From Paracoccaceae bacterium (GTDB lineage: Bacteria; Pseudomonadota; Alphaproteobacteria; Rhodobacterales; Rhodobacteraceae), in contig JALQUQ010000051.1 of NCBI GenBank assembly GCA_023263735.1, positions 1 through 12,307 of the forward strand: 12,307 nt of DNA, in the 5' to 3' direction. Position numbers and translations under genes: made by a program. Numbering within the stretch: position 1 is the stretch's first letter; each line of letters starts with the position of its first letter. This document shows, piece by piece, positions 1 to 6,936 of this stretch. A model generated the notes under the pieces. The model had not been told where the DNA came from. It did not search any database and was given only the letters and a program-made list of their open reading frames with translations.

Positions 1-582
1 GGCCAGATCGCTGCCATGGTCGGCGGCGATGATCTTGAGCACGAGATCGATGGACGAGGTGCCCCCCGCCGTCGAAAGACGGTTTCCATCCATCACAAAG
101 ACCGATTTTGTCAGGCGGACTTCTTCGAATTCCTCAAGGAAACCGTCCTGATTTTCCCAAGGGATGGTCGCCTTCTTGCCGTCCAGCAACCCGGCCTTGG
201 CCAAGGCAAAGGCCCCGGTGCACATGCCGCCGATGGTGTTGCCCCGTCGGGCCTCGCGGCGCAGCCAGTTCAACAGCGGTTTGGTCGTCGATTTCTGGAT
301 GTCCAGACCACCGCAAATCAGAATCACATCTTCGCGGTTCAACTCTTCCAGCGCCATGTCGAGCCGAAAGATCGAGCCGTTCGAACACTTGGCCTCGATC
401 CCGTTTTCGCCCGCCAGCTTCCACGTATAAAGTTCCTTGCCCGCCACGTAATTGGCAAGCCGCAGCGGTTCGATTGCGCAGGCAAAGGACAGCATTGTGA
501 ATTTGTCCAACAAAACGAATACGAACCGACGCGTCGGTTCGACGGAAGTGCTGGAACGGGCACGAGTGGGAGGCGTTGACAT
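1..582 (-). CDS. GlxA-family transcriptional regulator (AraC type with DJ-1/PfpI domain), 3' end off window
   Basis: The reverse strand is open from an ATG at 580-582 to the window edge, giving the first 194 residues without a stop. The segment matches the N-terminal DJ-1/PfpI-like (class I glutamine amidotransferase-like) domain of GlxA-type regulators. It starts with a beta strand at about residues 20-26 (FVFVLLD), followed by a helix with AIEPLRLAN (36-44). ICGGLD lies at 89-94, and the nucleophile-elbow-like GGMCTGAFALAKAGLLDG spans 118-135 with Cys121. STAGGTSSIDL follows at 170-180. Known members have a C-terminal AraC-type helix-turn-helix of roughly 100 residues, which would lie beyond base 1. 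Family members often sense amines such as glycine betaine or carnitine, but nothing here shows the ligand. The gene is divergent from the DAHP synthase across a 206-bp gap. Codons 15-20 form the core of a perfect 20-bp palindrome. The family call is firm; the regulon is unknown. Confidence 0.85.
   Translation of the reverse strand, partial: MSTPPTRARSSTSVEPTRRFVFVLLDKFTMLSFACAIEPLRLANYVAGKELYTWKLAGENGIEAKCSNGSIFRLDMALEELNREDVILICGGLDIQKSTTKPLLNWLRREARRGNTIGGMCTGAFALAKAGLLDGKKATIPWENQDGFLEEFEEVRLTKSVFVMDGNRLSTAGGTSSIDLVLKIIAADHGSDLA
522..541. repeat. Perfect 20-bp palindrome inside the 5' end of the GlxA-type regulator gene
   Basis: CGAACCGACGCGTCGGTTCG is identical to its reverse complement. 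It lies 40-60 bases inside the regulator coding sequence, covering codons 14-21. It could be an operator for autoregulation or an mRNA hairpin near the start, or it could be a coding coincidence. Its central 14 bp follow the pattern ACCG-N6-CGGT, which is also seen at 10990-11003. Confidence 0.5.
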
Positions 583-718
583 CTTGCGACCTGCTTATGT
601 CGGATACGGCATATCACACATGAATCGCGGAATACCGCAAGGGGGGCTATCGCTTTGCTCCACGTCCGAGGTTGCGGCATTTGGCGCAATTTGGATGGCT
701 AGCCGATACGATCGGCCT

Positions 719-747
719 TTGCAATTCCGCCGCCAGTACCCTATACG
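719..747 (+). promoter_or_regulatory. Candidate sigma-70 promoter of the DAHP synthase gene
   Basis: TTGCAA (719-724) and TATACG (742-747) are separated by 17 bp. Each hexamer matches the sigma-70 consensus at 4 of 6 positions. The -10 element lies about 40 bp before the ATG at 789, leaving room for a short leader and the ribosome-binding site. This was judged by eye only. Confidence 0.35.
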
Positions 748-788
748 GCCCCGATATCGCTAACGAGCCTTTGAAGCGGAGTGGACAG

Positions 789-2159
789 ATGACCAAGGGA
801 TGGCAAAAAACGGACTGGCGCGCAAAGCAGCGGATCCAAATGCCCGATTATCCCGATCAGGCAGCCTTGAATGCAGTTGAGGCGCAATTGTCCAAGTATC
901 CGCCGCTGGTGTTCGCTGGCGAAGCGCAGCGACTGAAACAAGAGCTGGCGCTTGCGGGCGAAGGGCGTGCCTTTTTGCTGCAGGGTGGCGACTGCGCCGA
1001 AAGCTTTGCCGAATTTTCGGCCGACAACATTCGCGACACGTTCCGCGTGATGCTGCAGATGGCCGTTGTGCTGACCTATGGTGCCAAGGTTCCGGTGGTC
1101 AAGGTCGGCCGTATGGCGGGTCAGTTCGCCAAGCCTCGGTCGGCCCCGACCGAAGTGATCGGCGGCGTGGAATACCCCAGCTATCGCGGCGACATCATCA
1201 ACGGGTTTGACGCCACCGTCGAAGCCCGCCGCCCCGATCCGAACCGGATGTTGCAGGCCTATACCCAAGCGGCGGCCAGCCTGAACCTGCTGCGCGCCTT
1301 CTCTTCGGGTGGGTTTGCCGATATCCACCGCGTGCACGCCTGGACGCTGGGCTTTGCCGAACATGACAAGGCGGAACGGTATCGCGAATTGTCGAACCGC
1401 ATTTCGGATGCGCTTGATTTCATGACCGCCGCAGGCGTGAACCCGGATACGGCCCACACGCTCAAGGTTGTTGATTTCTACACCAGCCACGAAGCGCTTC
1501 TGTTGGAATACGAAGAAGCTTTGTGCCGCGTGGATTCGATCTCGGGCAAGAATGTCGCTGGTTCGGGCCATATGATCTGGATTGGCGACCGCACTCGCCA
1601 GCCCGATGGCGCCCATGTCGAATTCTGCCGGGGCGTGCTGAACCCGATCGGTCTGAAGTGTGGCCCGACGACCACCGCCGAAGACCTGAAGGTTCTGATG
1701 AACAAGCTGAACCCGACCAACGAACCGGGCCGTCTGACCCTGATTGCGCGGTTTGGCGCGGGCAAGGTGGGCGATCATCTGCCGCGTCTGATCCAGACGG
1801 TTCAGGCCGAGGGGGCGAATGTGGTCTGGTCTTGCGACCCGATGCACGGCAACACGATCAAATCCTCGACCGGGTACAAGACCCGTCCGTTCGACAGCGT
1901 GCTGCGCGAAGTGCGCGAGTTCTTCTCGATCCACAAGGCCGAGGGCACGGTTCCCGGCGGCGTGCATTTCGAGATGACCGGCAAGGACGTGACCGAATGC
2001 ACCGGTGGTTTGCGCGCCGTGACGGATGAGGATCTGTCGGACCGCTATCACACCGCCTGCGACCCGCGCCTGAATGCGACCCAATCGCTGGAACTGGCGT
2101 TCTTGGTTGCCGAAGAGTTGCTGGCGCGCCGCGAGGATGGCCGTCGCATCGCGATGTAA
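789..2159 (+). CDS. aroG: 3-deoxy-7-phosphoheptulonate synthase, class II (DAHP synthase)
   Basis: The enzyme condenses phosphoenolpyruvate with erythrose 4-phosphate to DAHP, the committed step of the shikimate pathway to aromatic amino acids. The 456-residue product has the usual length of the plant/class II family (about 450-460). Family landmarks are present: WQKTDWRAK near the N-terminus, [12 protein letters not shown] (62-73), SCDPMHGNT (348-356), [15 protein letters not shown] (390-404) and [15 protein letters not shown] (424-438). By comparison with the M. tuberculosis enzyme, the metal ligands should be Cys69, His353, Glu395 and Asp425, and all are present. I chose the ATG at 789 because GGAG (778-781) lies 7 bp upstream and [11 protein letters not shown] is the usual N-terminus; the frame stays open upstream to 672 but looks non-coding. 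It is cytoplasmic and monocistronic, and ends just before the terminator at 2185-2205. The symbol aroG follows common class II usage. Confidence 0.97.
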   Translation: MTKGWQKTDWRAKQRIQMPDYPDQAALNAVEAQLSKYPPLVFAGEAQRLKQELALAGEGRAFLLQGGDCAESFAEFSADNIRDTFRVMLQMAVVLTYGAKVPVVKVGRMAGQFAKPRSAPTEVIGGVEYPSYRGDIINGFDATVEARRPDPNRMLQAYTQAAASLNLLRAFSSGGFADIHRVHAWTLGFAEHDKAERYRELSNRISDALDFMTAAGVNPDTAHTLKVVDFYTSHEALLLEYEEALCRVDSISGKNVAGSGHMIWIGDRTRQPDGAHVEFCRGVLNPIGLKCGPTTTAEDLKVLMNKLNPTNEPGRLTLIARFGAGKVGDHLPRLIQTVQAEGANVVWSCDPMHGNTIKSSTGYKTRPFDSVLREVREFFSIHKAEGTVPGGVHFEMTGKDVTECTGGLRAVTDEDLSDRYHTACDPRLNATQSLELAFLVAEELLARREDGRRIAM

Positions 2160-2184
2160 TCGCGATCAACCGACAAATGAAATG

Positions 2185-2210
2185 CGCCGGGTCTGGGACC
2201 CGGCGTTCTT
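2185..2210. terminator. Bidirectional rho-independent-like terminator between convergent genes
   Basis: CGCCGGGT (2185-2192) and ACCCGGCG (2198-2205) form a perfect 8-bp stem with a 5-base loop. TTCTTATTT follows on the + side; on the - side the hairpin is followed by CATTTCATTTG. It lies 25 bp after the DAHP synthase stop and just past the stop of the PAS-domain gene (2209-2211), so it can serve both transcripts. Confidence 0.75.
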
Positions 2211-2949
2211 ATTTGACCAAACGCAGATAGGGCACGCCCGTCTTGACCTGCGTTTCCGCCTTTGCCTTTGCCGCAGCAGGCGCGACGATTTTCGGCAAAT
2301 GCAGGGTTTCAAACGGTTCATCAGGGCGTGCCGGGGGCAGGCTGTTCAGGCGCAGGGGCGAAAATGCCTTGGGCTCCGCCTCGGGTTTCGGAATGTCCAC
2401 AGGGTCGGGTGCAGACATGCCACTGATCGGTTGATGGTGGACCGAGGCGATGCTGAACAGATGACCCAGCCGGAACGCCGGGGACGACAGCCCGACACAG
2501 CCAAGCGCCAATGTGCAGGCCCCTTGGGCATCCAGCAGGGGCAGCAGTTCAAACCGCGCCCAGACGCGGGATTTTCCCAAGCCGCGATCAGCGGTGACAT
2601 TCAAGGACAGAATGCCCGGCGTCGAAAACATCTTTTCCAGCGACTTTTGCAGCTCGATCCGGGCTTCGCCGGAAAAAAGCGCCGAAATCGGCATTCCGCG
2701 CACATCCATGCCCAAAAGATCGGTGAACACCATGCCCGCGATCCGGAACCGCGCCAGACCGGGGGCAACGCGTTCGATCAGAAAACTGTGTTCAAGGGCA
2801 CCGGCCATTCCGCGCGGGTCCACCGCTGCACGTTCGGGCAGCGAAGCGCCGTTGCGAAGCGCCTCCCAATATCCGCGCACTTGCGAAATATGCGAGGTGT
2901 CCAGATCTTCAAAACCGCCGTCTCCCCGGCCCGTCAGTCGGAATGCCAT
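2209..2949 (-). CDS. PAS_5 (DUF1457)-type PAS-domain protein
   Basis: The product is 246 residues. About the first 160 resemble the PAS_5/DUF1457 proteins common in alphaproteobacteria: a helix with RGYWEALRNG, then PERAAVDPRGMAGAL, EHSFLIERVAPGLARFRIAG, GMDVRGMPISALF, and later strands ending in CTLALGCVGLSS. The C-terminal part is rich in Pro, Ala and Lys and looks unstructured. There is no signal peptide, membrane segment or output domain, so the role is unknown; small-molecule sensing or protein interaction is inferred. The track to a GTG at 2970 adds seven residues, but AAGGA (2957-2961) sits 7 bp before the ATG at 2949, so I start there. It is convergent with the DAHP synthase gene and shares its terminator. 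Confidence 0.85.
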   Translation of the reverse strand: MAFRLTGRGDGGFEDLDTSHISQVRGYWEALRNGASLPERAAVDPRGMAGALEHSFLIERVAPGLARFRIAGMVFTDLLGMDVRGMPISALFSGEARIELQKSLEKMFSTPGILSLNVTADRGLGKSRVWARFELLPLLDAQGACTLALGCVGLSSPAFRLGHLFSIASVHHQPISGMSAPDPVDIPKPEAEPKAFSPLRLNSLPPARPDEPFETLHLPKIVAPAAAKAKAETQVKTGVPYLRLVK

Positions 2950-3269
2950 GGTCTTATCCTTTGTTTTCACCAGCAGACGAGGGCACTTGCCCCTTTTTTT
3001 GCCGTCTTCTGCCGGCCGGTTGCTCCAAAGGTTTAGCCTGTGCTATGCCAGCATGGCTGTCACTTTGGGCACGAAATGCCTTGTCGTATGAATGAATGCC
3101 TACAAACGAACTTTTGGATTTGTTCTTGTGAATGTCTCCACCTTAACAGAATCAGGCGACGAGTTCTTATAGTTTCTGAAGAATTGGTAAATTTTGTGGC
3201 GGTCAATGTGCGTGTTGCACTTTAAATTAGCATCTCGGTCAGATCATGCCGGGCGATAAGGGGGCAGAA
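2950..3269. other. 320-bp intergenic region, AT-richer than its surroundings, between divergent genes
   Basis: This gap separates the PAS-protein gene (-) from yicC (+). The part from about 3090 to 3240 is visibly poorer in GC than the flanking genes. It holds short open frames but none with a convincing ribosome-binding site or family resemblance. The start region of yicC and a weak promoter candidate at 3143-3173 lie in it. I see no tRNA, terminator hairpin or repeat array. An unannotated small RNA cannot be excluded. Confidence 0.6.
3143..3173 (+). promoter_or_regulatory. Weak candidate promoter for the yicC-gmk-carbonic anhydrase operon
   Basis: TTAACA (3143-3148) and TATAGT (3168-3173) are each close to the sigma-70 hexamers, but the spacer is 19 bp, longer than the optimum. 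It lies about 100 bp before the yicC ATG, within the AT-rich stretch. It is the best pair seen by eye in this gap. Confidence 0.2.
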
Positions 3270-4166
3270 ATGACCGTTTCGATGACTGGATTTGCAACCC
3301 GAAAGGGGCAGGGGCTGGGCCATGTCTGGACGTGGGATATCCGCTCGGTCAACGGCAAGGGGCTTGATCTGCGGTTGCGGCTTCCGGATTGGGTTGACGG
3401 GCTTGAGGCGCTGGTGCGGGCCGATCTGCAAAAGGCGCTTGGGCGCGGCAATGTCAGCCTGTCTTTGAAGCTCGCCCGCGACGCTGCCGACATCGACGCC
3501 GGAACCCGATTGAACCCGGTGGTTCTGCGGGCCATGTTGGCGGCGATGCACGAGGTGGAAACGGTTGCCGAAGACATGCAGGTCGCGCTGGCGCGGCCCA
3601 CAGCGGCCGATGTGCTGGCCCTGCGCGGGGTGCTGGATGCGGGGACCTCTGACATGGAAACCGGGCCCTTGCGCGATCTGTTGATGGCCGATCTGCCGCA
3701 TCTGCTGGCCGAATTCCACGCGTCGCGCCGGGCCGAAGGGGCCGCGTTGCAGAGGGTGATTTCCGCCCAGATCGAACAGGTTGCCGAACTGACCGCCGCT
3801 GCGAAATCGGTGGCCGATGGGCGCCGCGACTCGGCCGGGGCGCAATTGCGCGAAAATCTGGCGCGGCTTTTGGCGGCGGCGGATGCGGTGGACGAAACCC
3901 GTCTGGCGCAGGAACTGGCGCTGTTGGCCGTCAAAACCGATGTGACCGAAGAGATCGACCGCTTGACCGCGCATATTTCTGCCGGAAAGGCCCTTTTGCG
4001 CGAAAGGGGCCCGGTCGGCCGCAAGTTTGACTTTTTGATGCAGGAATTCATGCGCGAGACGAACACCTTGTGTTCCAAGGCGCAGGATATCGAACTGACG
4101 CGGATCGGACTTGACCTCAAAACCGTCATCGACCAGATGCGAGAGCAAGTTCAAAACGTGGAATAG
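3270..4166 (+). CDS. yicC: YicC-family endoribonuclease / RNA-decay factor
   Basis: The product is 298 residues, against 287 for E. coli YicC. It begins [13 protein letters not shown], matching the family signature SMTGFA at the N-terminus (YicC N domain). It ends with the highly conserved C-terminal (DUF1732) block: [31 protein letters not shown] and [17 protein letters not shown]. YicC proteins are reported as endoribonucleases and as factors promoting small-RNA degradation with PNPase. The start is the ATG at 3270, preceded by AAGGGGG (3258-3264) at 5 bp; an in-frame ATG at 3246 has no such site and would lengthen the conserved N-terminus. It is the first gene of an operon, with its stop two bases before gmk. 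The yicC-gmk pairing is common in bacteria. Confidence 0.95.
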   Translation: MTVSMTGFATRKGQGLGHVWTWDIRSVNGKGLDLRLRLPDWVDGLEALVRADLQKALGRGNVSLSLKLARDAADIDAGTRLNPVVLRAMLAAMHEVETVAEDMQVALARPTAADVLALRGVLDAGTSDMETGPLRDLLMADLPHLLAEFHASRRAEGAALQRVISAQIEQVAELTAAAKSVADGRRDSAGAQLRENLARLLAAADAVDETRLAQELALLAVKTDVTEEIDRLTAHISAGKALLRERGPVGRKFDFLMQEFMRETNTLCSKAQDIELTRIGLDLKTVIDQMREQVQNVE

Positions 4167-4168
4167 CC

Positions 4169-4813
4169 ATGACCCAGTCTCTTCGCCGCGGCCTTCTTCT
4201 GATCCTGTCTTCGCCTTCGGGGGCAGGAAAATCCACCCTTGCCCGACGGCTGATGGAGTGGGACCCGACGATGCGGTTTTCGGTCAGCGCAACGACCCGC
4301 GCGCCGCGCCCGGGCGAAGAGCATGGCCGGGAATATTACTTCAACTCGCATGCTGAATTTCAGACGCTGGTTGAGACAGGCCAGATGCTGGAACATGCCG
4401 AGGTGTTCGGCAATTTCTATGGCAGCCCACGTGGCCCGGTCGAAGAGGCGATGCGCGACGGCCGCGACACGCTTTTTGACATCGATTGGCAGGGGGGGCA
4501 GCAGATCCGCAACTCGGCCCTTGGCCGCGATGTCGTGTCGATCTTTATCCTGCCGCCCTCGATCGCCGAACTGGACCGCCGCCTGCGGGGCCGTGCGCAA
4601 GACAGCGATGAGGTCATTCAGGGGCGCATGGCAAAAAGCCAATCGGAAATCATCCATTGGGCCGAATATGATTATGTCTTGGTCAACGACGATCTGGACA
4701 CGACTTTCGCCAAACTCCTGACCATTCTGGAGGCCGAGCGGATGCGGCGCGACCGTCAGCCGGGTTTGTCCGAGTTTGTGCGTGGCCTGAACAAGGAGTT
4801 TGATGCACGATGA
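4169..4813 (+). CDS. gmk: Guanylate kinase
   Basis: The enzyme phosphorylates GMP to GDP with ATP, feeding GTP, dGTP and ppGpp pools. The 214 residues are close to the E. coli length of 207. The P-loop SPSGAGKST is at 15-23. The GMP-binding block [19 protein letters not shown] is at 40-58 and contains the Ser/Arg/Tyr residues typical of the family. [11 protein letters not shown] and [11 protein letters not shown] follow (the latter is usually the DVDxQG element). The C-terminal part carries the lid/helical region with [11 protein letters not shown]. It starts two bases after yicC and its stop overlaps the next start (ATGA at 4810-4813), so translational coupling is likely. There are no anomalies in frame or length. 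Confidence 0.98.
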   Translation: MTQSLRRGLLLILSSPSGAGKSTLARRLMEWDPTMRFSVSATTRAPRPGEEHGREYYFNSHAEFQTLVETGQMLEHAEVFGNFYGSPRGPVEEAMRDGRDTLFDIDWQGGQQIRNSALGRDVVSIFILPPSIAELDRRLRGRAQDSDEVIQGRMAKSQSEIIHWAEYDYVLVNDDLDTTFAKLLTILEAERMRRDRQPGLSEFVRGLNKEFDAR

Positions 4814-5333
4814 TCTATGAATTTGACGGTATCCGCCCCGAAATCGACGCCACCGCTTGGGTGGCCCCCGATGCCAATGTGATCGGGCGTATCGTTCTGG
4901 GGGCGAAAAGCTCGGTCTGGTTCGGGGCAACTTTGCGCGGTGATAACGAAGAAATCCGCGTGGGTGCGGGGTCGAACATTCAGGAATCCTCAGTTTTGCA
5001 CACCGATATGGGGTTTCCGCTGGCCATCGGCGAAAATTGCACCATCGGGCACCGGGCCATGCTGCATGGCTGCACCATCGGCGACGGCAGCCTGATCGGG
5101 ATGGGCGCCACCATTTTGAACGGGGCCAAGATCGGCAAGGGCTGTCTGATCGGAGCCTGCGCCCTGATCACCGAAGGCAAAGTGATCCATCCGATTACAG
5201 CCTTGTCATGGGCAGCCCCGGCAAGGTTGTTCGCGAACTCGATGCCGAGGGGCAGGCCAAATTGATCCGTTCGGCCCTTGGATATCAGGCCAATGCGGCG
5301 CGGTTTGCCACCAGCCTGCGCCCCGTCGGCTAA
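4810..5333 (+). pseudogene. Gamma-class carbonic anhydrase family protein, frameshifted near 5189
   Basis: The N-terminal 126 residues form a left-handed beta-helix of hexapeptide repeats (VIGRIV, CTIGHR, CTIGDGSLIGMGATI, AKIGKGCLIG) as in gamma carbonic anhydrases and YrdA-like proteins. The three metal-ligand histidines are visible at 64, 81 and 86. After GKVI (123-126) the frame slips. As read, the ORF stops at 5263-5265 after 151 residues with an unrelated tail. The expected continuation DYSLVMGSPGKVVREL is read in another frame from 5193 to the TAA at 5331-5333. Removing the two bases 5189-5190 restores VIPDYSLVMGSPGKVV and a 173-residue protein of normal length. It is coupled to gmk by an ATGA overlap. 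Known members hydrate CO2 or act as acyltransferase-like proteins; activity here is unproven. A sequencing error or a true mutation are both possible. Confidence 0.88.
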
Positions 5334-5635
5334 AGCGGCAAGACGTCGATCCTGAGGGTTGGCTTGGCCGCGGATTTCAATTCCCCGGCCACCATCTTTG
5401 CATTTGGCAGGGTGGGAAAGATCACTGTCAACTTTCCAGTAAAGGGGGCGTCGTTCAGCAATTCGATCAGCGTCAACACATCGGTCTGGCCGAACAGGGG
5501 GCAAAAGATCGCGGCTTGGGCATATTCACCGCGAATGCCTTGTGCCAATTCGCCAAAGCTTGGGCGACTGAAATCCTGTCCTTGCGCGATTTCCATGGCA
5601 AGCGGGTCGGGGACCCCTAACATAACCGTTGTCAT
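5330..5635 (-). CDS. Small receiver-like protein of unknown function
   Basis: The product is 101 residues starting MTTVMLGVPDPLAMEIAQ. Its predicted layout alternates strands and helices: VMLGV, AAIFCPLFG, DVLTLIELLND, KLTVIFPTLPN, AKMVAGELKSA and LRIDVLPL. This resembles a CheY-like receiver fold, but the usual phospho-accepting Asp after strand 3 seems replaced by a Cys-Pro pair, so it would be a degenerate receiver if the fold guess is right. Codon use is typical of the genome. The stop (TAG, 5330-5332) overlaps the restored stop of the convergent carbonic anhydrase. I chose the ATG at 5635; a TTG at 5686 would add 17 unconvincing residues. It is divergent from the PhoR-like kinase by 247 bp, which fits but does not prove a signalling role. 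I do not recognise a named family. Confidence 0.6.
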   Translation of the reverse strand: MTTVMLGVPDPLAMEIAQGQDFSRPSFGELAQGIRGEYAQAAIFCPLFGQTDVLTLIELLNDAPFTGKLTVIFPTLPNAKMVAGELKSAAKPTLRIDVLPL

Positions 5636-5752
5636 TCTGAATGATATTTCTGTGCAAAAGGAACAAGGGAACGTCGGTCCGGCCAAACGAATCCTTTTTC
5701 AAAGGCGACATTCCCATGACGAATGCCGTGGCTTTTCCGAAAAATCCGCCGC

Positions 5753-5770
5753 CTGACACAAAACTGTTAA
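5753..5770 (+). promoter_or_regulatory. PHO-box-like direct repeat upstream of the PhoR-like kinase
   Basis: CTGACAC (5753-5759), AAAA (5760-5763) and CTGTTAA (5764-5770) reproduce the architecture of a PhoB box: two 7-bp CTGTCAT-like units 11 bp apart with an A/T spacer. Five of seven positions match in each half. It lies about 113 bp before the GTG start at 5883. PhoB autoregulation of the kinase gene is inferred. Confidence 0.4.
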
Positions 5771-5809
5771 GAAAACTCGTCAAATCGAATAGGTCTGCAA
5801 AAGATACGG

Positions 5810-5841
5810 CTGACACGAAATTTCACAAGTCCCATTTCGTG
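5810..5841 (+). promoter_or_regulatory. Second CTGACAC copy overlapping an inverted repeat in the kinase leader
   Basis: CTGACAC recurs at 5810-5816, followed by GAAA as in the first copy (AAAA). CACGAAAT (5814-5821) and ATTTCGTG (5834-5841) form an 8-bp inverted repeat with a 12-base spacer. It ends 41 bp before the kinase start, so it may be a regulator site or a leader hairpin. Function is unknown. Confidence 0.3.
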
Positions 5842-5882
5842 CGCGGAGCGACAGAGACGGGCGGCGAGGGATACCCAAGACA

Positions 5883-6911
5883 GTGACGAATGCGGCGGAT
5901 TATTCTTGGCTGATTGACGGTCTGCCCACCTTGGCGGTTCATATCGATGGCAACGAGCGGATTGCTCATGTGAATGCGGCGGCCTCGGTGATTGTGGCGC
6001 CGTCAATGATTGGTCGCCACCATGCGCTGGCGCTGCGGCGGCCCGAGGCGCAGGCCGCCATTCGCAAGGGGCTGGATCAGGGCGAACGGTGCAGCACGCG
6101 GTATGTCGTGCAGGGCCCGTCGAAAGACACGGTCTATACCCTGACCGTGATTCCGGTGCCCAAGGGTCAGGGGATCTTTTGCCTGTTCGACGACCAATCC
6201 GCCGCCGAAGACATTCAGTCGATGCGGCGCGATTTCGTGGCGAATGTCAGCCATGAATTGCGTTCGCCCCTGACCTCGATGTTGGGGTTCATCGAAACCC
6301 TGCGCACCTCGGCCCGCAACGATGCCGCCGCGCGTGATCGTTTTCTGGGCATCATGGAGCGCGAAGCCCAAAGGATGAGCCGCTTGATCAGCGACCTTTT
6401 GCACCTGAGCCGCGTCGAATCCCAAGAACGTCAGCGCCCGATGGACATGATCCAGCTTGCCGATATCTGCCGCGCGACGATCACGCAGCTGAAAGGATTG
6501 GCCGAAGCCAGTGCCGTCGCCGTGCAACTGAACGATCCGGGCAATCTGCCTTTGGTGCGCGGCGATGCGGATCAGGTTCAGCAGGTCGTGCAGAACCTCG
6601 TGGAAAACGCGATCAAATATGGAAAGTCCGGCGGGGTGGTGACCTTGACCCTGTCGCAGGCGGCACTGCCCAAATCCGCCGCCGTCCGGCTGGATGTGAG
6701 CGACAAGGGCAGCGGTATTGCCCCGGAACATCTGCCAAGATTGACCGAACGGTTCTACCGGGTCGATGACCACCGCTCGCGCGCGGTGGGGGGAACGGGG
6801 CTGGGACTGGCCATCGTCAAGCACATCATGCACCGCCATCGGGGGCGTATGCTCGTGACATCCGATCTTGGCAAGGGCAGCACCTTTTCGGTGCTGCTGC
6901 CCGTCGATTGA
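5883..6911 (+). CDS. phoR: PhoR-like sensor histidine kinase (soluble, PAS-containing)
   Basis: The product is 342 residues. A PAS-like sensor region covers about 8-105 (LPTLAVHIDGNERIAHVNAA onward). The HisKA dimerisation helix MRRDFVANVSHELRSPL has the phospho-accepting His124. The HATPase domain has the N box QNLVENAIKYG (237-247), G1 DVSDKGSG (271-278), the F box ERFYRVD (289-295) and G2 GTGLGLAIVKH (304-314). The H-box and F-box wording is typical of PhoR. No membrane helix is visible, unlike E. coli PhoR, so it is probably cytoplasmic or tethered by partners, as inferred for other Rhodobacterales PhoR proteins. It should phosphorylate PhoB under phosphate limitation, but phoB and pst genes are not next to it here. 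The GTG start is 12 bp after GAGGG (5866-5870), slightly far. It is convergent with the nucleoside hydrolase. Confidence 0.88.
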   Translation: MTNAADYSWLIDGLPTLAVHIDGNERIAHVNAAASVIVAPSMIGRHHALALRRPEAQAAIRKGLDQGERCSTRYVVQGPSKDTVYTLTVIPVPKGQGIFCLFDDQSAAEDIQSMRRDFVANVSHELRSPLTSMLGFIETLRTSARNDAAARDRFLGIMEREAQRMSRLISDLLHLSRVESQERQRPMDMIQLADICRATITQLKGLAEASAVAVQLNDPGNLPLVRGDADQVQQVVQNLVENAIKYGKSGGVVTLTLSQAALPKSAAVRLDVSDKGSGIAPEHLPRLTERFYRVDDHRSRAVGGTGLGLAIVKHIMHRHRGRMLVTSDLGKGSTFSVLLPVD

Positions 6912-6936
6912 CGCGTCCGCCCGGCCAGGTTCGGCA

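Noticed and set aside
672..788. Longer start for the DAHP synthase at 672
   Set aside because: The extra 39 residues lack family resemblance and cross the likely promoter; the ATG at 789 has a proper ribosome-binding site.
741..2084. 447-residue open frame antisense to the DAHP synthase gene
   Set aside because: Shadow of the GC-rich third codon positions of the real gene; no domain resemblance and an Arg/His/Gly-rich composition.
3040..3225. 61-residue + strand open frame in the AT-rich gap before yicC
   Set aside because: No ribosome-binding site, odd Cys-rich composition, no recognisable family.
3222..4154. Two long open frames antisense to yicC (the second spans 3239-4129)
   Set aside because: Both mirror the yicC codons and show no family motif; yicC itself is unambiguous.
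5716..5886. 56-residue open frame starting MTNAVAFPKN whose stop overlaps the kinase GTG start (GTGA), with TGACGAATGC repeated at both starts
   Set aside because: Third-position GC is much lower than in neighbouring genes, it uses rare codons such as AGA, AGG and TTA, and it spans the PHO-box-like site; more likely a leader region, though a coupled small peptide is not excluded.
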